A stretch of 9,839 bases of DNA from Cryomorphaceae bacterium (GTDB taxonomy: Bacteria; Bacteroidota; Bacteroidia; Flavobacteriales; Schleiferiaceae): contig JAIUMB010000085.1 in assembly GCA_022565745.1 (NCBI GenBank), positions 1-9,839 of the forward strand, written 5' to 3'. Numbering within the stretch: the first letter of the stretch is position 1; the number at the start of each line of letters is the position of its first letter. Of the stretch, positions 1-6,364 are shown in pieces. The translations under genes and the position numbers were made by a program. Under the pieces are notes generated by a model, which worked only from the letters and a program-made list of their open reading frames with translations, was not told where the DNA came from and did not search any database.

Positions 1-74
1 ATGGAAGGTATTTTGAGGAGTTCAATGAGTTCGTTAAGAAATCGATCTTTGTTTGCTTTGATGTATGGATGCAT
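1..74 (-). CDS. M20-family dipeptidase, N-terminal fragment (runs off left edge)
   Basis: Reading the minus strand from an ATG at 74 gives 24 complete codons, open to the window edge: MHPYIKANKDRFLNELIELL followed by KIPS. This resembles the amino terminus of Bacteroidota M20 (ArgE/DapE/CPG2-type) zinc dipeptidases, which begin with a short helix ending in an ELIELLKIPS-like stretch. Those enzymes cleave dipeptides or N-acyl amino acids in the cytoplasm. The metal ligands lie beyond the edge, so catalytic competence cannot be judged. A Bacteroidota -7 box (TACCTTTG, minus strand, 103-96) lies just upstream. The terminator at 121-150 separates the gene from the lipoprotein gene on the same strand, so it probably has its own promoter. 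The family call rests on N-terminal similarity from memory only. Confidence 0.7.
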   Translation of the reverse strand, partial: MHPYIKANKDRFLNELIELLKIPS

Positions 75-95
75 AACTTTTTATTTCTGTTTGCA

Positions 96-103
96 CAAAG
101 GTA
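96..103 (-). promoter_or_regulatory. Bacteroidota -7 box for the dipeptidase gene
   Basis: On the minus strand this reads TACCTTTG, matching the Bacteroidota -7 consensus TAnnTTTG. It lies 21 bases upstream of the dipeptidase ATG, leaving a leader of roughly 15 bases. The nearest upstream TTTG (121-118) is only 14 bases away, shorter than the usual 17-20, so the -33 half is weak. Confidence 0.5.
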
Positions 104-120
104 CGTAGGGTTATGGGCAA

Positions 121-150
121 AAAAAAACCGGCCATTTGGCCAGTTTTTTT
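121..150 (-). terminator. Rho-independent terminator, potentially bidirectional
   Basis: A 13-base arm (121-133) pairs with 138-150 around a four-base loop. The core is GGCC/GGCC, then one C-A mismatch, a C-G pair and a run of A-T pairs. T-runs follow the stem on both strands. It starts 15 bases past the stop of the small lipoprotein gene and upstream of the dipeptidase promoter, so it most likely ends lipoprotein transcription. Confidence 0.85.
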
Positions 151-165
151 TCATAAATGAAAAGT

Positions 166-399
166 TTAAACTTCTTCACATTTTATTTCTACAGTCATAC
201 CACCTGCAGATTGAGACTCATTTAGGTCATCGCAGTCACTTGCGTTGTCGATGTCGCTAAAGTCAATTGTTTCAGTGATAGCTGTGCCATCAACTTCTTC
301 GCCGTCGATGTAACTGGCACAACGACAATCTTTTTCAGAACTACAAGATGTTAATCCGAACAATCCGGCAATAGCCAAAGAGAAAAATACTTTTTTCAT
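166..399 (-). CDS. Small acidic cysteine-containing lipoprotein (unknown function)
   Basis: This 77-residue protein has a lipoprotein signal: MKK, a hydrophobic stretch, then lipobox LTSC with the acylated cysteine at residue 19. The mature part is only about 58 residues, rich in Asp and Glu, with four further cysteines (two in a CRC pair near residues 25-27, one near 56, one near 74). These could form disulfides or bind a metal, though that is inference. It should sit in the outer membrane facing the periplasm or the surface. No named family is recognised. The antisense frame is open through part of this region but shows no protein-like features. The terminator at 121-150 follows the stop. 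No convincing TAnnTTTG box was seen in 400-513, an AT-rich gap with only weak hairpins. Confidence 0.85.
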   Translation of the reverse strand: MKKVFFSLAIAGLFGLTSCSSEKDCRCASYIDGEEVDGTAITETIDFSDIDNASDCDDLNESQSAGGMTVEIKCEEV

Positions 400-513
400 G
401 GTAAATTTATTAAAAGGTTTCTTAAATCGAGCGCAATATAGTAATAAAAGTTAATTGGGAAGCAATTTTTTAATTTTTTTTGTAATCCAATGTTGAAAAA
501 ACAACACGGTGGA

Positions 514-1185
514 TTATTTAGATACGGTTAAGTCTATGTTTATCAATGTGTCACAATTTTGGGCAGGAAATAGTTCTAAGCCTTCTTTTATTAAGCCATT
601 ATTTGAAATACTCCAAGAATAAACCGCATTCAAGTCATCATTGTAAATTTGAACTGGCCGCAATCCATAGGGCTCTCTTAATCCCAAGATTGAAAAAGTG
701 TCGGTTGTTGATTGAAAAGGATATGTGTATTTGTTGTTGTTAATTGTAACAGTATCCGTTTCAGAAAGGCCATCAAAACTTATGGAAGTGATGCCCTTAA
801 TATTTTCGGGAAGTTTTTTGTAAACATTGCCCACATTCGTTTTTCCGGGTTCTATGCGAATCATGAGCGTTGAATTGTTTAATGAGATATATGCACCTTT
901 TAGATCATCATTAACAAATGTGCTTGGCCAAGATTTTTCTTCAAACTCAAATGTGAAACGCCCGTCTGAATTCGTGGTTGTTGTATATGCAAAGCCATCT
1001 GGTTCTTTGCTCATGCTCGATAAGCTCGGGTCTGATGAATAACTAAATTCAAGGTTTACACCAGCTGCAGGCGCCATGGTTTGACAGTTTTTGTATAAGA
1101 CACCTGTGATTTCATGTTGCTCAGTTTTTGAGCAAGCCAATATGATCATACACGCAAACGTCAGAAGGGTAAATTTTTGTATCAT
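514..1185 (-). CDS. Lipoprotein with carboxypeptidase-regulatory-like N-terminal domain
   Basis: This 223-residue protein starts with a lipoprotein signal whose lipobox is ILAC, acylated cysteine at residue 18. After it, residues about 24-85 (HEITGVLYKNC, then a stretch ending TTNSDGRFTFEFE) fit a carboxypeptidase-regulatory-like or CNA-B-type beta sandwich. The G-V...P..GV and SDGRF positions are typical. The remainder is Ser/Thr/Asn-rich and beta-prone, with no recognised catalytic motif. Such proteins are common outer-membrane lipoproteins in Bacteroidota; the partner or ligand here is unknown. Both neighbours lie on the same strand, separated by 114 and 85 bases, so it may be a single-gene unit. 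No good promoter box was found upstream. Confidence 0.85.
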   Translation of the reverse strand: MIQKFTLLTFACMIILACSKTEQHEITGVLYKNCQTMAPAAGVNLEFSYSSDPSLSSMSKEPDGFAYTTTTNSDGRFTFEFEEKSWPSTFVNDDLKGAYISLNNSTLMIRIEPGKTNVGNVYKKLPENIKGITSISFDGLSETDTVTINNNKYTYPFQSTTDTFSILGLREPYGLRPVQIYNDDLNAVYSWSISNNGLIKEGLELFPAQNCDTLINIDLTVSK

Positions 1186-1216
1186 GTTGAATTTTTTAGG
1201 AACAACAAATCATATT

Positions 1217-1249
1217 TTTCAATCTGGTTTCATAAATATATGATTGAAA
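1217..1249. repeat. 8-base inverted repeat in the intergenic gap
   Basis: TTTCAATC (1217-1224) and GATTGAAA (1242-1249) are perfect inverted copies separated by 17 AT-rich bases, which themselves contain TCATA/TATGA. It lies between the flavoprotein stop and the lipoprotein start. No T-run follows on the minus strand, so it is not a classical terminator. It could be a weak stem-loop or chance in AT-rich DNA. Confidence 0.3.
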
Positions 1250-1270
1250 TTTGTAAATATTAATGCGTTG

Positions 1271-2461
1271 TTATTCAAAGTTTATATTTTTTCCTGCAAC
1301 CATCCCAGAGGCCCATGCCGCTTGAAAATTAAAACCTCCGGTAATGCCATCGATATTGGCAAGTTCTCCTATGATGTATAAGCCAGGAATGTCTTTTGCT
1401 TCCATGGTTTTGAGGTTAATGGCCTGGAGATCGATACCGCCGGCGGTTACAAACTCTTCTTTGTATGTGCTTTTTCCCACTGCATCGTAAGTGTCGTTGA
1501 GGATGATTTCGGCCAGGCGATTTTGCTCTTTTTTTGAAATATCCTTAAAGGCCGTATCGGTTCTAACATCTGCTCGTTGCAACAAATAACGCCACAAGCG
1601 TTTGGGAATAGACTCTGGTCGGTTGTTGGTCATCGTTTTATTGGAGTTAAACGATTGAATGACGTCTTCATGTGTCATGTCTTTTAGCCATTGTAAACGC
1701 ACTTTGTACTGATACTGGCGTTCTGCCAGTTCACGTGCGGCAAATGCCGATAACTTTAAAACTGCTGGCCCGCTTAAGCCCCAGTGGGTAATCAACACCG
1801 GTCCGGAGAATTGTTGTTTGATCTCCGGTAGATATACGGTAGCATCTTGTACGCTTAAGCCCATGAGGTCGTTCAATGGCTGGTGTTTTATGTTGAACGT
1901 AAACAACGAAGGCACCGGATTTATAATGGGCAGACCGAGTTTCTCCCATAACATCAATCCGCTTCGTTTTGGACTACCCCCGCTTGCAGCGATGACCTGG
2001 CGTGCTGAAATGGTTTTGTCGTTGTTGATGGTGAGCGAAAAGCCGTTTTCTATTTTTTGAATGTCGGTAACGGCTGATTTTAATCGAATGTCTACATCTT
2101 TGGCACTTTTCAAAAGCGCGGTAATGATGTCTTCAGAATTGTCGGAAACGGGAAACACCCTTCCGTCGTCCTCGATTTTTAGGGGCACACCACGATCGGT
2201 AAACCATTTCATGGTATCCTCACATCGCCATTGACTAAAGAGGGGTTTTAACGATTTCCCGCCGCGTGGGTAGTTTTTGACCAGTTCATTGACCGACATA
2301 GGGCGGTGGGTCACATTGCAACGGCCACCACCGGATATGCGAACCTTACTGAGTAGTTTGTTGGATTTTTCCAGCACCACTACGTTAGCTCCTTGCTTTA
2401 AAGCGTGAATGGCGGCAAACATTCCGGCCGCTCCGCCGCCAATAACCACTACGTCAACCAT
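1271..2461 (-). CDS. HI0933/BaiN-type NAD(P)/FAD-dependent oxidoreductase
   Basis: A 396-residue flavoprotein of the HI0933-like (YhiN/BaiN) family. It opens with a Rossmann FAD-binding fold: GGGAAG at residues 8-13 and the ribose-binding acid E31. The family motif GGGRCNVT follows at 44-51, and ITGGFNFQ near 373-380 forms the C-terminal FAD contact. Members are soluble flavin enzymes; BaiN in clostridia acts on bile-acid intermediates, but most homologues have no known substrate, so none is claimed here. I chose the ATG at 2461 because it sits immediately before the Rossmann strand; an upstream in-frame start at 2524 would add 21 residues encoded inside the transporter gene. The start overlaps the transporter stop by 13 bases (2449-2461), implying one transcript and coupled translation. 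Confidence 0.88.
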   Translation of the reverse strand: MVDVVVIGGGAAGMFAAIHALKQGANVVVLEKSNKLLSKVRISGGGRCNVTHRPMSVNELVKNYPRGGKSLKPLFSQWRCEDTMKWFTDRGVPLKIEDDGRVFPVSDNSEDIITALLKSAKDVDIRLKSAVTDIQKIENGFSLTINNDKTISARQVIAASGGSPKRSGLMLWEKLGLPIINPVPSLFTFNIKHQPLNDLMGLSVQDATVYLPEIKQQFSGPVLITHWGLSGPAVLKLSAFAARELAERQYQYKVRLQWLKDMTHEDVIQSFNSNKTMTNNRPESIPKRLWRYLLQRADVRTDTAFKDISKKEQNRLAEIILNDTYDAVGKSTYKEEFVTAGGIDLQAINLKTMEAKDIPGLYIIGELANIDGITGGFNFQAAWASGMVAGKNINFE

Positions 2462-3687
2462 ACCCAATAAATATAATAAACGGAGAATAGAATGAGAAAT
2501 ACCAAGCCGCCATAACTCATCCATCGACTAAACTGGCCGGGTTGTGCCGATAAAGGCAATTGCTTTATGGCGCGAATGTTGAGCCACGCAATCACTGGTG
2601 CACTTAAGAAAGCAATGGTGGTGGCCAGTTGTACCAAGGCAATCATTTGTCCTGAAAACCAGGTGGTAATCACAAAGGCCATAGCAGCGGTGATGTAAAC
2701 CAATGGCTTATAGTATCGCATGGGCAAGACCTCTTCCTTTGCTGCCTTATTTTGATTGGCTTTTAGGTAGATGCACGTGCGCGGGTAGGCATCCAATACC
2801 GTTAATGTGGTGGAAAACATACATGCACAAGCAGCAAGAACCACCAGCCAGTATGCGTTACCCAAAACAGACTGATAAACACTCATCAAGTGCGCGGAGA
2901 AGGCAACGGCACTGGTTGGAATTTCACCTTCACCGTGAAAGAGAAACAAAGCGCCCAATAATAAAAAAAGAATGGCAAATCCGGTTGTGCCCCAGTATCC
3001 AACTCTAAAGTCCCAGGGATTGTACCTTTTTTTACCTTTGGAGTTATTTGCCGAAAGCGTCCAAGTAGAATGCCAGATGCTGATGTCAAGTGGTGCGGGC
3101 ATCCATCCGAGTAAGGCCACTAAAAAGGCGATGTCAACGGCATTGGTCCAAGAAAATACCTGAACATCAATTTTAGGCATGGGTAATTGAAGGCCAATTA
3201 GAACAGCCGCAATGGTAGAAATGGCAAGTACGATAACAATGTAGCGGATCACTTTGTCAAGTATTTTATAGGCACCGGTAGTTAGCAAAACAGATGAAAC
3301 GATTAGTAAAATAGCAATAATCATCCATTCAGGGATGGGGATGAGAAACTGAAACAAACCTGCCGTGACCATGGTGACAGTAGCTTGAACAATGAACATG
3401 CTCAATATGGTGATGATTGAAACAAGTGGCCATCCCCAACGGTTGTCTTTGGTATAGGCATAAATCAAACTTTTTCCGGTAACTTGAGCATATCGTGGTC
3501 CAGCCTCAAAAAACGGCCATTTTAGCAAGTTGGTAATGAGTATAATGGGGATAAAGAATAGTCCGTACAAGGCGCCGGCTCTGGTGCTTTGAACCAAGTG
3601 TGAGACTCCGATGGCTGCGGCGGCAAACAAGAGTCCGGGGCCAATGTGTTTTAAGAGAGCGAAGAAATGTCTTAGGGCATTTACCAT
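2449..3687 (-). CDS. Nramp-like integral membrane transporter lacking the DPGN motif
   Basis: A 412-residue polytopic membrane protein with about 11 hydrophobic segments and Nramp family landmarks: the TM1 opening GPGLLFAAAAIG (residues 16-27) and a GWMPAP segment in the TM6 region (194-199). Canonical Nramp proteins (MntH) import Mn2+ or Fe2+ with H+ through Asp and Asn of a TM1 DPGN motif and Met of TM6. Here the DPGN position reads GVSH (27-30), so both TM1 ligands are changed, while M196 is kept and the usual His after MP is Ala. Family membership is fairly secure, but the substrate is not and Mn2+ transport should not be assumed. It is first in an operon with the flavoprotein. A near-match to the -7 box (CACCTTTG, minus strand, 3728-3721) lies about 35 bases upstream of the start. 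Confidence 0.82.
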   Translation of the reverse strand: MVNALRHFFALLKHIGPGLLFAAAAIGVSHLVQSTRAGALYGLFFIPIILITNLLKWPFFEAGPRYAQVTGKSLIYAYTKDNRWGWPLVSIITILSMFIVQATVTMVTAGLFQFLIPIPEWMIIAILLIVSSVLLTTGAYKILDKVIRYIVIVLAISTIAAVLIGLQLPMPKIDVQVFSWTNAVDIAFLVALLGWMPAPLDISIWHSTWTLSANNSKGKKRYNPWDFRVGYWGTTGFAILFLLLGALFLFHGEGEIPTSAVAFSAHLMSVYQSVLGNAYWLVVLAACACMFSTTLTVLDAYPRTCIYLKANQNKAAKEEVLPMRYYKPLVYITAAMAFVITTWFSGQMIALVQLATTIAFLSAPVIAWLNIRAIKQLPLSAQPGQFSRWMSYGGLVFLILFSVYYIYWVWLT

Positions 3688-3780
3688 GATGAGAAATACG
3701 CTTGTTTATAAAACCAGCAACAAAGGTGAAACATTTAAATGAATTATGCTTGACCATTTACATTTTGGGCAATATTAACG

Positions 3781-3810
3781 TTTGAACTTTACCCAACGCA
3801 TTAATTTTGC
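3781..3810 (+). promoter_or_regulatory. Bacteroidota promoter for the VTT membrane protein
   Basis: TTTG at 3781-3784 and TAATTTTG at 3802-3809 (followed by C) are separated by 17 bases, matching the -33 and -7 elements of the Bacteroidota housekeeping promoter. The predicted transcript would begin near 3814-3817, inside the longest reading frame of the downstream gene. This rules against the TTG start at 3782. Confidence 0.65.
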
Positions 3811-3835
3811 AAACTTTAAAAACGACACAGACCAG

Positions 3836-4471
3836 GTGGGAAAGAACAAGAGAGATTTGGGTGAACGCAGCAGGCTTTATCACCATTATTACAAGCGTAC
3901 CGGTGGGTATTCCTTTTTGGGAAAAAACCTGATAAAGTTGTTGCTTGTATTGGGTTTTTTTGGCGCCTTATTATATGTGCTTACCTCGTATGTGATAGAC
4001 CTCAACACCATCATGTGTGATTGGTTTACCCGATTGCCTGCGGCGTTGATTGTTGGCACCTTGTTCTTATCGGAAACATTCTTAGGCCTTCTTCCACCAG
4101 ATATGTATATCATTTGGGCAAAATCACTGCCCAATACCTATATCATGGTTTTTATATTGGCCTTAAGCAGTTATGCGGGAGGATTAATAAGCTACGGATA
4201 CGGCACACTTCTATACAAAATCCCCACCATTGAGTATTGGGTTGAGGAGAAGTTTGCCAAGCAATTTGCACAGATTAGAAAGTTTGGTGGTTTATTGGTT
4301 TTTTTAGCGGCCATGGCGCCATTGCCATTTTCGCCGGTAAGTGTAGTTGCTGGGATGGTGCGTTTTCCCTTTCGTTTGTTTTGGACCATTGCCTTGGCGC
4401 GGTTTGCACGTTTCTTTTTATATGCCATCATACTGTATTCGACGCTTTCAAACTTTGATACCTGCCAGTAG
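3836..4471 (+). CDS. VTT-domain (DedA/SNARE-associated type) membrane protein
   Basis: With a GTG start at 3836 the product has 211 residues. The frame is open back to a TTG at 3782, but the promoter at 3781-3810 lies inside that extension. The sequence from GTG (GKNKRDLGERSRLYHHYYKR) reads as a basic cytoplasmic tail before the first membrane helix at about 31-50. The VTT core shows SETFLGLLPPDM (79-90), the glycine-rich SSYAGGLISYGYG (111-123), and APLPFSPVSVVAGM (161-174) followed by an F-x-LFWTIALARF helix. VTT proteins include DedA/TMEM41B-type proteins; flippase-like lipid movement and membrane homeostasis are proposed roles. The exact function is not assignable here. It lies divergent from the Nramp-like operon and 75 bases before the rhodanese gene, which has its own promoter. 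Confidence 0.78.
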   Translation: MGKNKRDLGERSRLYHHYYKRTGGYSFLGKNLIKLLLVLGFFGALLYVLTSYVIDLNTIMCDWFTRLPAALIVGTLFLSETFLGLLPPDMYIIWAKSLPNTYIMVFILALSSYAGGLISYGYGTLLYKIPTIEYWVEEKFAKQFAQIRKFGGLLVFLAAMAPLPFSPVSVVAGMVRFPFRLFWTIALARFARFFLYAIILYSTLSNFDTCQ

Positions 4472-4480
4472 TTCACTTAC

Positions 4481-4494
4481 GTGATGTTTATCAC
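4481..4494. promoter_or_regulatory. Crp/Fnr-like palindromic operator candidate
   Basis: GTGATGTTTATCAC is a perfect inverted repeat, GTGAT/ATCAC around four bases, of the same layout as Fnr-type sites (TTGAT-N4-ATCAA) with one base changed per half. It ends one base before the -33 TTTG of the rhodanese promoter. Its centre at 4487.5 is about 41 bases before the predicted transcription start, the position where Crp/Fnr-family activators bind in class II promoters. The regulator itself is not in this window. Confidence 0.5.
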
Positions 4495-4495
4495 C

Positions 4496-4525
4496 TTTGA
4501 TGCGGAGGTGATTTCCGTACTTTTG
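4496..4525 (+). promoter_or_regulatory. Bacteroidota promoter for rhodanese (and probably porin)
   Basis: TTTG at 4496-4499 and TACTTTTG at 4518-4525 (followed by C) are 18 bases apart, a full match to the -33/-7 Bacteroidota consensus. Transcription should start near 4529-4532, giving a leader of about 15 bases before the ATG at 4547. It is the best promoter match in the window. Confidence 0.7.
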
Positions 4526-4546
4526 CATTAATTAATATCAAGTATC

Positions 4547-4849
4547 ATGGGACTTCTATCGGCGCTATTCGGGGGTAAACAGAAAAAAATCAAAGCATAT
4601 TTGGAACGTCATGCAACGTTGTTGGATGTGAGGACGCCGGGAGAGTTTAAAACTGGTTCGGTAAAAAATGCGGTAAACATTCCTTTGGATAAGTTATCGT
4701 CAAATCTTAAAAAGATACCGCAAGACAAACCCGTGATTGTATTTTGCAGAACAGGAAGTCGCAGTGCAATGGCCAAACGCATTTTACAGCAAAAAGGTTT
4801 TGACGTGCTCAATGGCGGAGGCTGGGGCAGTGTAGATTCTGCAACCTAA
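4547..4849 (+). CDS. Single-domain rhodanese-like sulfurtransferase
   Basis: This 100-residue protein is a complete single rhodanese domain, close to the size of GlpE/PspE-type proteins. DVRTPGEF (27-34), the substrate-side motif A-V-N-I-P-L (42-47) and the active-site loop CRTGSR (67-72), with C67 as the persulfide-carrying cysteine, are all present. Such enzymes carry sulfane sulfur from thiosulfate, polysulfide or other donors to thiol or cyanide acceptors. The N-terminus (MGLLSALFGG then basic residues) is weakly amphipathic and not a clear signal peptide, so a cytoplasmic location is likely. The C-terminal GGGWGSV is usual for the fold. The porin gene begins 33 bases after the stop, suggesting co-transcription from the promoter at 4496-4525 under the possible Crp/Fnr-like site. 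Confidence 0.92.
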   Translation: MGLLSALFGGKQKKIKAYLERHATLLDVRTPGEFKTGSVKNAVNIPLDKLSSNLKKIPQDKPVIVFCRTGSRSAMAKRILQQKGFDVLNGGGWGSVDSAT

Positions 4850-4882
4850 AGTTGACCTTCTTTAGCTAAAATTTTTTTTGTA

Positions 4883-6304
4883 ATGTTTAAAAAGTTGACT
4901 GCGCTATTGGCGCTGTTCATTTTGTCGTTGTCATTAGCCATGGCACAACATCAGGATGTGTTAGAAAAGCCAGACATGTGGAAGGGTAGCGGCAAATCAT
5001 CGGATGATACCACGTCGTTATTTGGTGCATTTAGGGGCGGAAGCGTACACGGTCACTTTCGTTACATGTTTATGAGCACCAATAATCAAGGCGACTTACA
5101 AAATTTTTGGGCCAACGCCGCCGGTGGAGGTATTCGCTATCACACGGCTCGCTTTCATGGCTTTTCATTTGGCGTTAGTGGTTTTTACATTTTTAATATT
5201 GGCTCACACAATCTTCAAAACCCAGACCCTACTACCGGTCAACTCAGTCGGTATGAGGTGGCTTTATTCGACATTACCAATCCACACAACACCGAAGATA
5301 TGGATAGGCTGGAGGAGTTGATGATTACATACAAGTTTTCCAATACTGAAATAATTTTCGGTAAGCAATTGTTAAACACGCCTTTTATAAATTTACAAGA
5401 CGGCCGAATGCGCCCCACGGGTGTCGAGGGTATTTACTTCGACTCAAAAGAATGGAAGAACACACATATTGAAGGAGGGTTTATTTATGCATTTTCTCCA
5501 AGGAGCACCATTCGTTGGTATAATACTGGAGAATCCATAGGTGTTCATCCCATGGGCTTTGCTACTGATGGGCAGCCACACCAATACCGAGATAATATTT
5601 CATCATCAGGTGTTGGTATTTTAGGTATTCATCACAAACCCACATCATGGTTACACATCCATGCGTGGGATTTCTACATTGATAATGTTATGAATACGGC
5701 CATGCTGCAAGCAGATGTAAATGCTCAAAAGAATGTTGGTATTATTGGAGGACTTCAATTGGTGGCTCAGCATGCAGTTAATTTTGGCGGTAATAAAAAT
5801 CAAGCGCTATCCTACGTACCCAAAGATCATCAATCCTATGTGTTTGGTGTTAGAACTGGTTACAGGACGAATATTTGGGAAAGCACATTAAACTATAACC
5901 GTATTACAGACCACGGCAGATATCAATTTCCTCGAGAGTGGGGTAGGGAGCCTTTCTTTGCCTTTATTCCGCGTGAACGAATAGAAGGAATGGGCGATTT
6001 ACACGCCGTTTCCACGCGTTTGCGTTACAACCATCCACGGAGAGAAATATGGTCGTCGCTGTCCATTGGTTACGTTGATCGTCCAAGTCCGTTTGAGCAT
6101 CGTTTAAACAAATACGGTATACCATCATACATACATACCAATTTAGACTTACACATCAATCATAAGGGTTATGCCAAGGGGTTAGAAACATATATATTAC
6201 TCATGGCGAAGATTAAAACATCGTCTGAAGATTTGCCGGCCAATTTCATCATAAACCGCGTCAATTTATTCCATACTTCCTTGGTGTTAAATTATCACTT
6301 TTAA
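4883..6304 (+). CDS. OprD-like outer-membrane porin
   Basis: A 473-residue protein with a signal peptide (MFKK, hydrophobic core, probable cleavage after AMA at 19-21). The rest is aromatic- and glycine-rich with alternating beta-strand patterning and ends in a terminal Phe (LVLNYHF), a typical beta-barrel assembly signal. The block FPREWGREPFFAFIPRERIE, near residues 352-371, resembles the conserved region of OprD-family porins, as does the segment ending in HAVSTRLRYN after it. OprD porins pass basic amino acids or other small solutes; OprD-like proteins in Bacteroidota and Campylobacterota are mostly uncharacterised, so no substrate is claimed. It follows the rhodanese gene by 33 bases without a separate good promoter box and so likely shares its transcript. 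A weaker alternative is a generic Bacteroidota beta-barrel. Confidence 0.72.
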   Translation: MFKKLTALLALFILSLSLAMAQHQDVLEKPDMWKGSGKSSDDTTSLFGAFRGGSVHGHFRYMFMSTNNQGDLQNFWANAAGGGIRYHTARFHGFSFGVSGFYIFNIGSHNLQNPDPTTGQLSRYEVALFDITNPHNTEDMDRLEELMITYKFSNTEIIFGKQLLNTPFINLQDGRMRPTGVEGIYFDSKEWKNTHIEGGFIYAFSPRSTIRWYNTGESIGVHPMGFATDGQPHQYRDNISSSGVGILGIHHKPTSWLHIHAWDFYIDNVMNTAMLQADVNAQKNVGIIGGLQLVAQHAVNFGGNKNQALSYVPKDHQSYVFGVRTGYRTNIWESTLNYNRITDHGRYQFPREWGREPFFAFIPRERIEGMGDLHAVSTRLRYNHPRREIWSSLSIGYVDRPSPFEHRLNKYGIPSYIHTNLDLHINHKGYAKGLETYILLMAKIKTSSEDLPANFIINRVNLFHTSLVLNYHF

Positions 6305-6337
6305 GTTGGCGTTTCCCATTATCCTCACGGTCATCAT

Positions 6338-6345
6338 TAACTTTG
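6338..6345 (+). promoter_or_regulatory. Bacteroidota -7 box for the DUF983 gene
   Basis: TAACTTTG matches TAnnTTTG and lies 19 bases before the DUF983 ATG, predicting a leader of about 12-15 bases. No good TTTG is found at the expected -33 distance, so the promoter is only half supported. It suggests the gene is not purely read through from the porin, which ends at 6304. Confidence 0.45.
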
Positions 6346-6364
6346 TAGAAATTTATAACAGCCC

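Noticed and set aside
69..260. Plus-strand reading frame open from the left edge to 260
   Set aside because: It crosses the terminator hairpin and runs antisense to the lipoprotein gene. The product is low-complexity Phe/Leu/Arg, while the minus strand carries a better dipeptidase start.
491..506. TGTTG/CAACA hairpin after the 223-residue lipoprotein gene
   Set aside because: The five-base stem has an A/T loop and no U-tract directly after it, so it is too weak to call a terminator.
2703..3008. Plus-strand 101-codon frame inside the transporter gene
   Set aside because: It is antisense to a conserved membrane protein; its composition (Arg, Pro, Trp, His-rich) is that of a shadow frame.
3721..3728. 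CACCTTTG on the minus strand as a -7 box for the transporter operon
   Set aside because: It has one mismatch in the key TA and no TTTG at the -33 distance; noted only in the gene entry.
4504..4512. GGAGGTGAT, a perfect Shine-Dalgarno-like sequence
   Set aside because: It lies between the -33 and -7 boxes of the rhodanese promoter, upstream of the predicted transcript start, and no gene starts at the right distance; likely coincidence.
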